A stretch of DNA of 64,000 nt, from NCBI RefSeq assembly GCF_900455735.1, contig NZ_UAUI01000028.1:62001-126000 (forward strand), in the 5' to 3' direction. The notes beneath the pieces were generated by a model. The model was not told the DNA's origin. It saw only the letters and a list, made by a program, of their open reading frames with translations, and made no database searches. The translations under genes were made by a program, and so were the position numbers. This document shows positions 26,100-35,133 of this stretch, piece by piece. Position 1 is the stretch's first letter. Each line of letters opens with the position of its first letter. Origin of the DNA: Rhodococcus wratislaviensis (GTDB taxonomy: Bacteria; Actinomycetota; Actinomycetes; Mycobacteriales; Mycobacteriaceae).

Positions 26100-27215
26100 C
26101 TACAGGCGGCAGGAGCCGTCCGAGCATTCGAGGCCGCCGGGGTCGCCTGTCGGCACGGTGTCGTCGTGGACGGCTCGTAGCACCGGCGTTGTCGCCGTGC
26201 TCCATCCGGGCAGGAAGGCCGAGAATCGACCGGCCGCGCCGCCCGCGATGAACAGATGGATGTCGTCGGGCGTAAACACGATCGGCACCTGTCGGCCGGA
26301 CTGGCGCGGATACCACTTCGGCAGGTTGCGGTTGTAGGTGGTTCCGCCGGGAGGGGCGTAGCGGTTGCCGTAGCTGACCTTGTCCCAGTCATTGGTTCCG
26401 TTGAGCCAGAGGTACCGGCGGATGTCGTCGCGGGTCCATCCGAAGGATGCGATCGTGCGTGCGTGTTCGATGCCGAGGACGACGGTGCAGGAGCCGCCGA
26501 GCACGGCGTTGTTGTGACCGATCGTGCTCATGGCCGAGGCGATGGAGTCCAAGATGCCCTGCGGGTCATCGGAGATGTGGTTGGTCACGCTGTGGGGGGC
26601 TTCGGCGCCGATGACGAGCACCGTGCTGTCCTCCGGGGCGTAGCCGTGTTCGACGTGGTAGGGAGCCCAGGGGCTGGCTTCTTCGTTCTCGGCGATGCAG
26701 AAGGTGTACTTGCCCGGATGGCCGAGGGTGCTCTTGTCGAGTTCACCGGGGATGCCCCCGCCGACGCTGAGCATGATCAGTCGCACTGCCCGGCCTATGG
26801 TCGCGTTCGCTCGGTTGCCGGAGCCGAAAAGATTCCCCCCGGAGTTCATGCCGATCTCGCGAGCGATCGGACCGTTGACGACGATCAGCGGCGAGACGAC
26901 ATGGGTGGTGGCCTGGATTCCGTTGAGGTTGAAGCGGGTGTCCGCCAGGGAGAGTACTGCGGCGCGCACGACGGGTGCATATTCCGGCTTGCAGCCGGCC
27001 ATCACCATGTTGACTGCGAGGAGTTCGCGGGTCAGGCTGCCCCATCGCGGCGGGATTCGTGCCTCGAGGGTTTGGGGATTGCCGCCGAGTGCCTCGACCA
27101 CGGCCGCGACTCGCTCTGGTGTTGGGGGAACGACTGGCAGTCCGTCGCTCCACGGCTGGTTGAAGTAATGCTCGACCAGGTCGTTGTGGTCGATGCGGGG
27201 TTGTACGGCAGTCAT
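26100..27215 (-). CDS. Unknown 371-residue partner of the UGSC protein
   Basis: I do not recognise a characterised family. It is a soluble 371-residue protein with no signal peptide. It begins HNDLVEHYFNQPWSDGLPVVPPTPERV and has Gly/Asn-rich central parts (IGMNSGGNLFGSGNRANATIGRAVRLIML) suggestive of a ligand or cofactor pocket. The last nine residues contain a cysteine pair, C364 and C369 (CSDGSC), which looks like a flexible redox tail. AGGAGGA precedes the ATG. It is the first gene of the minus-strand run and divergent from a LysR regulator. The tight pairing with the UGSC gene suggests a two-part enzyme. Confidence 0.7.
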   Translation of the reverse strand: MTAVQPRIDHNDLVEHYFNQPWSDGLPVVPPTPERVAAVVEALGGNPQTLEARIPPRWGSLTRELLAVNMVMAGCKPEYAPVVRAAVLSLADTRFNLNGIQATTHVVSPLIVVNGPIAREIGMNSGGNLFGSGNRANATIGRAVRLIMLSVGGGIPGELDKSTLGHPGKYTFCIAENEEASPWAPYHVEHGYAPEDSTVLVIGAEAPHSVTNHISDDPQGILDSIASAMSTIGHNNAVLGGSCTVVLGIEHARTIASFGWTRDDIRRYLWLNGTNDWDKVSYGNRYAPPGGTTYNRNLPKWYPRQSGRQVPIVFTPDDIHLFIAGGAAGRFSAFLPGWSTATTPVLRAVHDDTVPTGDPGGLECSDGSCRL

Positions 27216-27319
27216 TTCGGTTGTCCTCCTGGGTAGATCTGAATTACCTAGGCCAACCGTAAGTCCGCTACACCATCACAGTCCAAGACATGTTTGGTCA
27301 CCTATTATATTCTGTGTAT

Positions 27320-28261
27320 ATGAATGATCCGGAGATGCGATTACTCCGCTATTTCGTCACGGTCGCCGAGGAACGTCACTTCGGACGCGCAGCCGAACGG
27401 CTGCATATGGCGCAACCGCCGCTGAGTCAGCAGATCCGTAAGCTCGAGCACCAGCTGGGGGTCGAGCTCATCGATCGTTCACGGCGGCCGATCGAACTCA
27501 CCGATGCCGGTCATGCCCTGTTCGAGGAGGCTCGCCTCTCGCTCGTGCACGGGGAACGAGCCTTCGCCGCAGCACGGCGGGCCGCCACCGGGCACCTGGG
27601 GCATCTGCATATCGGCGCCCTGCAAGCTGCCGTCGATGGGGTGTTGTCGTATGTGATGCGTGCCCACCGTCGTGCGTACCCGGACGTCAAACTCGAACTC
27701 GCGGAACTGGGTACAGCGGATCAGATCGTTCAGCTCACCGAACATCGACTCGACGTCGGTTTCCTACGTGGGCCCGTGGACGAACCGACGCTGACTGTGG
27801 AGACGCTGATCGACGACCCGCTCGCGGCCGTCGTGTGCGATGACGACCCTCTCGCTGACCGCGGGAGAATAGACCCCGGGATACTGGCCGATGAACCCAT
27901 CATCCTGTGGACGCGGGCCGCAGCGCCGACCACCTTCGCCGATGTGGTCGAGCTGTTCCGGCAACACAGGATCCAGCCACCCGTCGTCGAGGAATCTCCG
28001 CGCATTCAAACCATTCTGGCGCTCGTTGCCTCCGGTGCGGGGGTGGCGTTGCTGCCTACATCGTTCATCAATCTCAGCCGCCAGGGAGTCCGGTTCGTTC
28101 CACTCCACGACCCGCTCCCGCACCGCCCGCTATCGCTTGCCTGGCGCGCCGGCCAACAGTCGCCTCTCGTCGCAGGCTTCGTCGACGTCGCTCGCCGCAC
28201 GGGACCGCAATATCTGCACGATCTGACGCTGCGACACCCTCAGCTCCGACCAGAAGCGTGA
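27320..28261 (+). CDS. LysR-family regulator, divergent from the UGSC cluster
   Basis: A 313-residue LysR protein. The winged helix is at the N-terminus: MRLLRYFVTVAEERHFGRAAERL then AQPPLSQQIRKLEHQLGVELIDR. The effector domain follows, resembling the CatM/BenM group that senses small aromatic or dicarboxylic acids. The start could be the ATG at 27320 or 27335; the ribosome-binding site is weak in both cases. The 104-bp gap to the divergent 371-residue gene is AT-rich compared with its surroundings and is the expected operator-promoter region. Confidence 0.88.
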   Translation: MNDPEMRLLRYFVTVAEERHFGRAAERLHMAQPPLSQQIRKLEHQLGVELIDRSRRPIELTDAGHALFEEARLSLVHGERAFAAARRAATGHLGHLHIGALQAAVDGVLSYVMRAHRRAYPDVKLELAELGTADQIVQLTEHRLDVGFLRGPVDEPTLTVETLIDDPLAAVVCDDDPLADRGRIDPGILADEPIILWTRAAAPTTFADVVELFRQHRIQPPVVEESPRIQTILALVASGAGVALLPTSFINLSRQGVRFVPLHDPLPHRPLSLAWRAGQQSPLVAGFVDVARRTGPQYLHDLTLRHPQLRPEA

Positions 28262-28348
28262 CCCGAAGTTGTCACGGATAGGTGCGCCGAGGTGATCAAT
28301 GCCCGTAAACTCGATGCATGACACACATTGATTGTGGGCGTTGCCTGT

Positions 28349-29239
28349 ATGGAACTGCGTGATCTGGAGGCATTTTCCGCTGCAGCGCGGTTCGGGCACT
28401 TCGGGCAAGCCGCCGAGAATAGATTCATGTCGCAATCGGCGCTGAGCCGTGCCATCGGACGTTTGGAAGACGAACTGGGAGTTCCGCTGTTCGATCGTGT
28501 CGGACGAACGGTACGACTGAACCGGTACGGCGAGATCTTCCGGGCCCGCGTGGAGGAAGCCTTCAAAGCGCTCGATACAGGATGGTCGGAGATCACCGAC
28601 GCCGTGGATCCGAATCGCGGGATCGTGACGATGGCGTTCATACCCTCTGTCGGACCGATCCTGGTCCCTCGCCTGCTTCGAGAGTTCCGGCGGACTCATG
28701 CGAATGTGCGCTTCCAGCTGTCACAGGGCGGGGCAGGGTCCGTTGTCGGGATGCTTCAGGACGGCTCGGTGGACCTCTGTCTGACAGCTCCCGACCCGCA
28801 AGTGCCTGGTGTGGAATGGGTACCACTGTGGAAGGAGCCGATGATCTTGGCTGTTCCCGAAGACCATCGACTGGCCACTGCGGACACTGTGCAACTGGCC
28901 GACCTCGCAGAGGTTCCGGTAGTTACGCTGAAGCGCGGCTTCGGAATTCGGCAGATCACCGATGAGCTCTTCGAGGAAGTCGGTGTCACCCCGACAATCG
29001 TGTTCGAAGCTGCCGACGTGCCCACCGTCCGCGGCCTGGTGGCAGCCGGCCTCGGTGTCGCCGTTCTCCCTCCCTCTCCCGACACACATCAGGTCGGGTT
29101 GCCCATAGAGGTACCGATCAGCGATGTCGACGCCAGCCGCGTCGTCGGGGTTGCACGAGTTACCAGCCGCTATATGCCTGCCGCTGCGCACGCTTTCCTC
29201 GAGCATGTCATTTCCATGGCGGAGACCCCGCGGAGTTGA
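28349..29239 (+). CDS. LysR-family regulator, next to the DASS transporter
   Basis: A 296-residue LysR protein with DNA-binding domain MELRDLEAFSAAARFGHFGQAAENRF and SQSALSRAIGRLEDELGVPLFDRVGR. The effector domain carries LVAAGLGVAVLPP. It belongs to a different LysR branch from its neighbour, closer to the GltC/CynR-like type with the AFIPSVGPILVPRLLREFR segment. It ends convergently with the carboxylate transporter gene, and the two share a short terminator. It may regulate the transporter or the UGSC cluster; sequence alone does not say which. Confidence 0.88.
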   Translation: MELRDLEAFSAAARFGHFGQAAENRFMSQSALSRAIGRLEDELGVPLFDRVGRTVRLNRYGEIFRARVEEAFKALDTGWSEITDAVDPNRGIVTMAFIPSVGPILVPRLLREFRRTHANVRFQLSQGGAGSVVGMLQDGSVDLCLTAPDPQVPGVEWVPLWKEPMILAVPEDHRLATADTVQLADLAEVPVVTLKRGFGIRQITDELFEEVGVTPTIVFEAADVPTVRGLVAAGLGVAVLPPSPDTHQVGLPIEVPISDVDASRVVGVARVTSRYMPAAAHAFLEHVISMAETPRS

Positions 29240-29251
29240 AGCTCCACGGGG
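29226..29251. terminator. Shared hairpin between convergent LysR and DASS genes
   Basis: CCCCGCGGAG (29226-29235) pairs with CTCCACGGGG (29242-29251) with one mismatch and a six-base loop. It overlaps the stop codon of the LysR gene and lies 14 bp past the end of the convergent transporter gene. It probably acts in both directions. Confidence 0.55.
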
Positions 29252-29265
29252 CCGGTGTCCGGCAG

Positions 29266-30843
29266 TCAGCCCAGGCCGAGATGCGGAAGCCAGAGGACGA
29301 CACCGATAGCGATCAGGATGCAACCGACCAGGTCGAACACCGAGCCGGTACGAAGCATCCGTTTGATCGGAACGAAACCGGAGCCGTACACAATTGCGTT
29401 GGGAATCTGGGCGATCGGAAGCATGAATCCGAACGATCCGCCGAAGACGCTGGCAACAGCAGGAATTACCGGATTGATGCCGGCCGCCATCGCGATGGGC
29501 ACGACGATGGGCACGACTATTGCCACAGCCGCAGTATTGCTCGTGGTCTCGGACAGCAGGATCGCCATTGCGACAGCGAAGAGAGTGATCACGAACAGGC
29601 TCGGAAAGCCTAGATTCTGGCTGAGTGTCTCACCGACGAGATCCGCGAGACCGGTCGAGGACAACAGACCGCCGAGTACGATGCCTGCGCCGACCAGGAC
29701 AATCACTCCCCAGTCGATTCGCACCGCCTGTTCCCAGTTCAAAACCCTCGCGCCGGTTTTGCTCCCGGGCAGAACGAACAGCAGGGTCGCCGCAATCACT
29801 GCTACCGCGCCGTCGTCGAGGTGGCCGGCAACGAAGGTCGCGATCGAGGAGTCGACGCCGAACGTCAGCGAGACAACGCTCGGGGTCAACCATCCCGCAC
29901 ACACCAGGCAGAAGGCGAACAGCGTGCTGCGCTCACCTGTCGAGAGTCGGCCGAGTTGCGCACGCTCGTGACGCAGGTAGTCGAGGTCGGGCAGAGCGCG
30001 GCATTCCGGGCGATTCATCGAGATGATGACGACGCACAAGATGACGAACATGATTGCGACGATGGGGGCTGTTGCCGCTGTCCACTGCAGGAAGCCGATG
30101 GAGCTGCCCGTGAGCTTTTCGATGTAACCGATGCCGACGAGATTGGCTGGGCTTCCGATGGGCGTCAACATGCCGCCAACCGCCGCTGCATACGCGATCA
30201 TCAGCATGAGAGCGGTCGCAAATCGGGTCTGCCTGGGCGCGGATGAATCAGTATCCCCTGGGGACATGATGGGGTTGAGCGTGCGGATCAGACCCAACCC
30301 GATCGGCAACAGCATCGTCGCCGTCGCCGAGTTCGATACGAATGCGGAGATCACCAAGGCGATGAACCCGAAGGCCACGATCACGCGATAGGAAGACTTC
30401 GCGACCCCCGGCAGGGTAAGCACACGCAGCGCGAACCGGGCATCGAGGCCGTGCACGTTGATCGCCTTGGCGAAAAGGAAACCTCCGATCAGCAGAAAGA
30501 TGACCGAGGAGGAGAACGAGGAGAAAACGAGATCACTCCCGTTGCCGCCATCGGGACTGTCCGCGATACCGAGTGTTGCAGCGAGTCCGATCGCGAGGAG
30601 CGACGTCACCGCCAGCGGGAGCGCCTCGGTGATCCAAAACGCCACGGCCAGAATCAAGATCGCTGCCAGCCGTTGCTGGGGTCCACTCAACCCCGTCGGG
30701 ATCACGAGTAGGGCGACGAACCCGATGCCGCCGACGAGGAGGCCGATGGCTTGTGTCCTTGTGCGGCTGGGTAAACGCTCCTTGTCCACGGTGGGAGGAA
30801 CCTTGTTTCCCGTTGTGTTCGGTACTCGAGTCGGCACTGTCAT
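29266..30843 (-). CDS. DASS-family sodium/carboxylate symporter (SLC13-like)
   Basis: A polytopic membrane protein of 525 residues with roughly a dozen hydrophobic segments after a 38-residue cytoplasmic N-terminus. The two SNT-type substrate/sodium motifs of the divalent anion:sodium symporter family are seen at FVSNSATATMLLPI and ETTSNTAAVAIVVP. Members import succinate, fumarate, citrate, sulfate or similar anions. GGAGG precedes the ATG at 30843. It sits beside the UGSC cluster and a LysR regulator, so it may import that cluster's carboxylate. An AAGCGCTT palindrome lies 60 bp upstream. Confidence 0.9.
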   Translation of the reverse strand: MTVPTRVPNTTGNKVPPTVDKERLPSRTRTQAIGLLVGGIGFVALLVIPTGLSGPQQRLAAILILAVAFWITEALPLAVTSLLAIGLAATLGIADSPDGGNGSDLVFSSFSSSVIFLLIGGFLFAKAINVHGLDARFALRVLTLPGVAKSSYRVIVAFGFIALVISAFVSNSATATMLLPIGLGLIRTLNPIMSPGDTDSSAPRQTRFATALMLMIAYAAAVGGMLTPIGSPANLVGIGYIEKLTGSSIGFLQWTAATAPIVAIMFVILCVVIISMNRPECRALPDLDYLRHERAQLGRLSTGERSTLFAFCLVCAGWLTPSVVSLTFGVDSSIATFVAGHLDDGAVAVIAATLLFVLPGSKTGARVLNWEQAVRIDWGVIVLVGAGIVLGGLLSSTGLADLVGETLSQNLGFPSLFVITLFAVAMAILLSETTSNTAAVAIVVPIVVPIAMAAGINPVIPAVASVFGGSFGFMLPIAQIPNAIVYGSGFVPIKRMLRTGSVFDLVGCILIAIGVVLWLPHLGLG

Positions 30844-30902
30844 CTGGGCCTCCGCTGGACGGCATCGCGACGTCATACGTACGCGTGCGATGAGGAATCG
30901 TT

Positions 30903-30916
30903 CATAAGCGCTTATG
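30903..30916. promoter_or_regulatory. Perfect palindrome CATAAGCGCTTATG upstream of the DASS gene
   Basis: This 14-bp perfect palindrome lies 60 bp before the transporter start. Its AAGCGCTT core recurs in the operator-like site at 35070 before the CoA-transferase operon. Such cores are typical of LacI-family operators, and a LacI gene lies 4 kb away. Confidence 0.5.
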
Positions 30917-31111
30917 TGGGTCAGGTCACGTTAAGCACCCGCAACCATTGCGGTCCAGTGAACGATTTGCCTATAACTCATGCGCGCGACGCATATAGAC
31001 GGTTACGGGATGTCGGACAGCTCCGGCGTCACGGCCGACACGTCGGGCAGGGAGAAGCCCCTCGGTTCGGTGGGTATCGGTCCTCCGCGATTGAGGTCGC
31101 TTCTCGCTGAT

Positions 31112-32551
31112 TCAGCTGCGGTCGGCGGCAATGGCGTCGCGTGGGTCGTCCAGGTCGCGGTTGATCGGGTCGGGGGTGATGTACGTGGTGCCGATGGTGA
31201 TGAGCGTCAGGATGCACAGGTATCCGGCGATGAACACCCATGACCCCAGTCCGGCGCCGGGGACGTCCGGGCCGCCGTCAGTGGCGACGACCATCGCGAT
31301 GATCCAGGCGCCGATCAGCGGTGCGATACCGCCGGAGAGCACCGCGGAAATTTCACGGGCCACCGACACGCCGAGGTAGCGCTGTCGGGAGCCGAACAGC
31401 TCGCACATGAATGCGCTCTGCGAGCCGAACATTCCCCAAGTCCCGATCCCGAGCGCCAATGAGATGACGACGATGGTCAGCACCACGCTGCCCTGGCTCA
31501 GTGCCCACCAGATCGGGAACGCGGACACCAACTGGAAGTAGGCGAAGGCGCGGTAGGTCCTGACCCGGCCGAACCGGTCGGAGAGCTTGCCGGCGATCGG
31601 GATCACGATCGCGCCGAGGGACGCGGCGAACACCAGCGAGAGGGCACCGATCGGTCCCTTGATGCCGACCGCGGCGCTGGTGACGTAGGCGACCGCCAGA
31701 GCCTGGTACATCGAGGACGAGCCGTTCTCGGCGAGGCGAAGGCCGATGCCCCGCAACAGAGACGGGCGGGAGTGGGCGAGCAGGTTGTGCAGCGGCCGCT
31801 CGTCGATCTGATCGCGGACCTCGAGTTTCTCGAAGGTCGGCGACTCCTTCAGGTTGACCCGCAGGTACATCGCGACGCCGAGGATGACGACGCTCGCCAG
31901 GAACGGCACCCGCCACAGCCAGGTGTCGGTGATCTCGCTGTGGCCGCGGTAGACGAGGAAGTAGACCAGGGCCGCGGTAACGGTGCCGACCTGCACACCG
32001 AGGAACGGCAGCGACGCGTAGAAGCCGCGCTTGTTCGGCGGGGAGTACTCGGTCATCAGGATCGAAGCGCCGGCCATCTCCGCGCCGGCGCCGAGACCCT
32101 GGACGATGCGTAGAAGGATCAGCAGGATCGGGGCGAGCATGCCCACGCCGCCGGAGTACCAGTCGCCTTCGCTACCGTGGTAGGTCGGCAGCAGACCGAT
32201 ACAGGTGCTGGCGACGCCCATCATGATGATGGTGGCCATCAGCACGAACTTGCGGCCCAGCCGGTCACCGAGCCGTCCGAAGAACACCCCGCCGAGGGGG
32301 CGAACGGCGAAGCCGATGAAGTACGTCGCGAAACTCAGGACCAGCCCGGTCGAGGCGTTCTCACTCGGGAAGAACAGCGGCCCGAACACCAGCGCGGACG
32401 CCAGGCTGTACAGGGCGAAGTCGTAATACTCGAGGGCGCTTCCCACGGATGCGCCCCACGCTGCCTTGCGTAGGTCTTTCGTGGTGACCACCGGGATATC
32501 CGTGTGGGCTTCGGGACCAGCCGTGGACGGTGAGTGTGGATTGAGGGTCAT
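31112..32551 (-). CDS. MFS transporter, metabolite:proton symporter (MHS) family
   Basis: A 479-residue inner-membrane protein with twelve predicted membrane helices. The MHS start WGASVGSALEYYDFALYSLASALVFGPLFFP and the loop motif GRLGDRLGRK are clear. The family takes up organic acids and related compounds such as alpha-ketoglutarate, proline/betaine or shikimate. It is the last gene of the LacI-CoA-transferase-hydratase run on the minus strand, 53 bp after the hydratase. It is likely the importer for that pathway's acid. The ribosome-binding site is weak. Confidence 0.9.
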   Translation of the reverse strand: MTLNPHSPSTAGPEAHTDIPVVTTKDLRKAAWGASVGSALEYYDFALYSLASALVFGPLFFPSENASTGLVLSFATYFIGFAVRPLGGVFFGRLGDRLGRKFVLMATIIMMGVASTCIGLLPTYHGSEGDWYSGGVGMLAPILLILLRIVQGLGAGAEMAGASILMTEYSPPNKRGFYASLPFLGVQVGTVTAALVYFLVYRGHSEITDTWLWRVPFLASVVILGVAMYLRVNLKESPTFEKLEVRDQIDERPLHNLLAHSRPSLLRGIGLRLAENGSSSMYQALAVAYVTSAAVGIKGPIGALSLVFAASLGAIVIPIAGKLSDRFGRVRTYRAFAYFQLVSAFPIWWALSQGSVVLTIVVISLALGIGTWGMFGSQSAFMCELFGSRQRYLGVSVAREISAVLSGGIAPLIGAWIIAMVVATDGGPDVPGAGLGSWVFIAGYLCILTLITIGTTYITPDPINRDLDDPRDAIAADRS

Positions 32552-32604
32552 AGTGTGCCAATCCGGTCGAGGGATCTGCTGAGTAGCGAGAAGGACTGAG
32601 GGGC

Positions 32605-33408
32605 TTACGAGTTGGTGAAGACGGGGGTGGTCTTGTTCTGGAAGGCGGCGACCCCGACTGCGAAATCATCGGTCGACGCGGTGAACCCACTGCCAAGGGC
32701 CTCGAGGATCACGGACGGGGCGCCGACGGCGGCCGCGTCGACGAGCTGCTTGCTCACCTGCACAGCGGCGGGGGCACCTTCGAGGATCCGGTCGACGATC
32801 ACCCCGACGTCGGTGGCGAGACTGTCACGGTCGGAGACCGCGGTCAACAGCCCCCATGTCAGCGCCGTCTCGGCGTCGAGTTGGCGGCGGGTAAAGATCA
32901 TTTCCTTGGCCCGCGCGGCCCCGACTACGTGCGTGAGACGCTCGGTGCCACCCCACCCGGGAATGGTTCCGAGGCTGGTTTCGGGGAGTCCGAGGCGGGC
33001 GGTGGTGGCGCCGACTCGCAGGTCGCAGGCGAGGGCGAGTTCGAGTCCGCCGCCGACGGCGATCCCGTCGACGACCGCGATCGTCGGTTGGCGCAACTGG
33101 GCGAGAAAGTTGAACACCCGGTGGCCTTCGGTGATCCAGCGTTTCCACATCTGGGCGGGGGTGAACTGCGCGAACTGGGTGATGTCGGCGCCGACACAGA
33201 ACGCCTTGTCTCCGGCGGTTTTCAACAACACCACCTGGGCGTCGGAGTTCTCGATGGCCCGCAGTTCAGTGTAGAGGTTGTCGAGCAGCTCGAGGGTGAG
33301 GGCGTTGAGTTTGCGCGGTCGGTCGATCAAGATGGTCGCGACCCGGCCGGCACGGTTCCAGCTCACGTTGATGCGGCCGACGTTCTGGTGGATCTCAGTG
33401 GTGTTCAT
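32605..33408 (-). CDS. Enoyl-CoA hydratase/isomerase family protein
   Basis: A 267-residue crotonase-fold enzyme. The oxyanion-hole segments are KAFCVGADI and AVDGIAVGGGLELALACD. Catalytic-region residues follow at LGLPETSLGTIPGWGGTERL, with a Glu at the first hydratase position. It adds water to, or isomerises, an enoyl-CoA. GAGGAAC precedes the ATG. It lies 23 bp after the CoA-transferase gene, so the product of CoA activation is probably processed by beta-oxidation-like steps. Confidence 0.9.
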   Translation of the reverse strand: MNTTEIHQNVGRINVSWNRAGRVATILIDRPRKLNALTLELLDNLYTELRAIENSDAQVVLLKTAGDKAFCVGADITQFAQFTPAQMWKRWITEGHRVFNFLAQLRQPTIAVVDGIAVGGGLELALACDLRVGATTARLGLPETSLGTIPGWGGTERLTHVVGAARAKEMIFTRRQLDAETALTWGLLTAVSDRDSLATDVGVIVDRILEGAPAAVQVSKQLVDAAAVGAPSVILEALGSGFTASTDDFAVGVAAFQNKTTPVFTNS

Positions 33409-33431
33409 GGAAAGTTCCTCGGTAAGTGTGG

Positions 33432-35054
33432 TCAGCTCTGCAGTGCCTGCACGCGCGGGTGCGCGGGCAGTGGGGCGAGGGTCAGGCCCTGCGCGCGCGG
33501 GGAGAACAGCTCCGGCGCCATGGTCTTCAGGTTCGGGTCGACGAGCAGATCGAACTCGGACTTGTCGAGAATGTCGCGCTGCAGGTCCACGCCGGGCGCG
33601 ATCTCGATGACGGTCAGTCCCTCGGGCCGCAGTTCGAGGACGGCCCGTTCGGTGACGTAGAGGACCTTCTGGCCGTTGGCGAGTGCGCGTGTGCCGGAGA
33701 ACGTGGGGGAGTCGACCTCCTCGACGAACTTGGTGTGTGGTCCGTCGGCCCGGATATGCAGGGCGCCGTCCTCGATGGCGATGTCGCGGCGGCCGGCGGT
33801 GAAGGAGCCGACGAACACGATCGACGGTGCAGCGGAGGTGATGTCGGCGAACCCGCCGACGCCGGCGGTGACGTGCCGGCGCTTGGGGAGGCTGTGCACG
33901 TTGACGTTGCCGTGTCGATCGATTTCGAGGAAGGAGAGCAGGGTGTGCTCGAAGCCGCCGCCCTGCAGCAGAGTGAACTGGTCCGAGCTCTGCATGATCG
34001 CGTCCGGGTTCTGTGCAACCCCGAAGACGAAGTCCAACAGTGGAACACCGCCGACCGGACCCTGCTCGATCACCCAGGACACCGCGTCGGCGAGCCCCTC
34101 CTCGACCAGGACGTGGGGAACCAGGGCCGAGACGCCGAAGCCGAGATTGGCGATCTCGCCGGACTGCAGCTCGGTTGCGGCGCGGCGGGCCATGATCTTC
34201 TCGAGGGTGAACGGCACCGGTTCGAGAGTGCTCAGCGGGCGGCGCAGCTCACCGGAGATGGCTGGGTCGTACGGGGTTTGGGTGGTCTGCAGCTGATCCG
34301 GCGCGAGCACGAGGGTGTCGACGAGGATGCCCGGCACCTGCACCGCCTGCGGGCTCAGGCTTCCGCCCTCGGCCAGGTACTTGACCTGGGCGATGACGAT
34401 GCCGCCGTTGTTGTGGGCTGCGTAGGCGAGGTCGAGGGCGCCGAGCGGGGACGGCTCCTCCTCGAAGGTGAGGTTGCCGTGGGTGTCGGCGGTGGTGGCG
34501 CGGATGATCGCGACATTCGGGACGAGTGCGTCGTAGAACAGCCACTCCTGACCGTCGAGTTCGTGGACGCGGACGAAGGCGTCCGGGGTGATGGTGTTCA
34601 TCCGGCCGGCGCTGATCCGGGGGTCGACGAAGGTGTCGAGGCCGACCTTGGTCAGCACGCCGGGCTGCTTGGCGGCGGCCGCGCGGTGCAATTGGAACAG
34701 CACACCAGAGGGGAAGTTGTATGCCTCGACCTCGTTGTTCTCGATCATCTGCCAGATTCGGGGCGGCTCCGCCGACGAGGGTCCGGATGGGTAGGAGCCG
34801 GCGATCACGCGTGCGAGCATCCCATTGTGCGTCAGGTGGTCGATGCCCTTGATACCCCACATGTCACCGGCCGCGATCGGGTGCACGCTGGTCAGGTTCG
34901 TCGGTGACTGCGTCTCTACGTACCGCTGTCCGAGGCCGGCGAGCACCGCGTCTGGGCAGCCCAGTCCCGATGAGGAACTGACGGTGACGATGTCGCCGTC
35001 CTCGACGAGGTCGGCAGCCTGGCGGGCGGTGAGTACGCGGGGGGTGTGCATCAT
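33432..35054 (-). CDS. Acyl-CoA:acetate/3-ketoacid (propionate-type) CoA-transferase, left copy
   Basis: A 540-residue fused alpha-beta CoA-transferase of the propionate CoA-transferase type. The catalytic Glu is in VIEQGPVGGVPLLDFVFGV. GEIANLGFGVSALVPH and HGNVNVHSLPKR are family segments. It activates a short-chain acid by taking CoA from another acyl-CoA. Two adjacent ATGs are possible (35054 or 35051) behind AGGAG. A second, divergent copy of the same family is encoded at 42477. It is the first gene after the LacI gene, with an operator-like palindrome 15 bp upstream of its start. Confidence 0.88.
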   Translation of the reverse strand: MMHTPRVLTARQAADLVEDGDIVTVSSSSGLGCPDAVLAGLGQRYVETQSPTNLTSVHPIAAGDMWGIKGIDHLTHNGMLARVIAGSYPSGPSSAEPPRIWQMIENNEVEAYNFPSGVLFQLHRAAAAKQPGVLTKVGLDTFVDPRISAGRMNTITPDAFVRVHELDGQEWLFYDALVPNVAIIRATTADTHGNLTFEEEPSPLGALDLAYAAHNNGGIVIAQVKYLAEGGSLSPQAVQVPGILVDTLVLAPDQLQTTQTPYDPAISGELRRPLSTLEPVPFTLEKIMARRAATELQSGEIANLGFGVSALVPHVLVEEGLADAVSWVIEQGPVGGVPLLDFVFGVAQNPDAIMQSSDQFTLLQGGGFEHTLLSFLEIDRHGNVNVHSLPKRRHVTAGVGGFADITSAAPSIVFVGSFTAGRRDIAIEDGALHIRADGPHTKFVEEVDSPTFSGTRALANGQKVLYVTERAVLELRPEGLTVIEIAPGVDLQRDILDKSEFDLLVDPNLKTMAPELFSPRAQGLTLAPLPAHPRVQALQS

Positions 35055-35069
35055 CTGGCTCCTAGCTGT

Positions 35070-35081
35070 GAAAGCGCTTAC
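35070..35081. promoter_or_regulatory. LacI-type operator-like palindrome before the CoA-transferase operon
   Basis: GAAAGCGCTTAC is a 12-bp palindrome with one mismatch and the GCGC centre typical of LacI/GalR operators. It lies 15 bp upstream of the CoA-transferase start and 53 bp downstream of the LacI gene on the same strand, so binding would block the downstream operon. Confidence 0.6.
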
Positions 35082-35133
35082 TTTTTGGTCATGTCGAGGC
35101 GGTTGGTAGGGCGGTATCCGGAGTGAGGTGTGC

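Noticed and set aside
29236-30711. Plus-strand frames across the DASS transporter
   Set aside because: They lack start signals and protein character; the minus-strand frame shows about twelve membrane helices and both family motifs.
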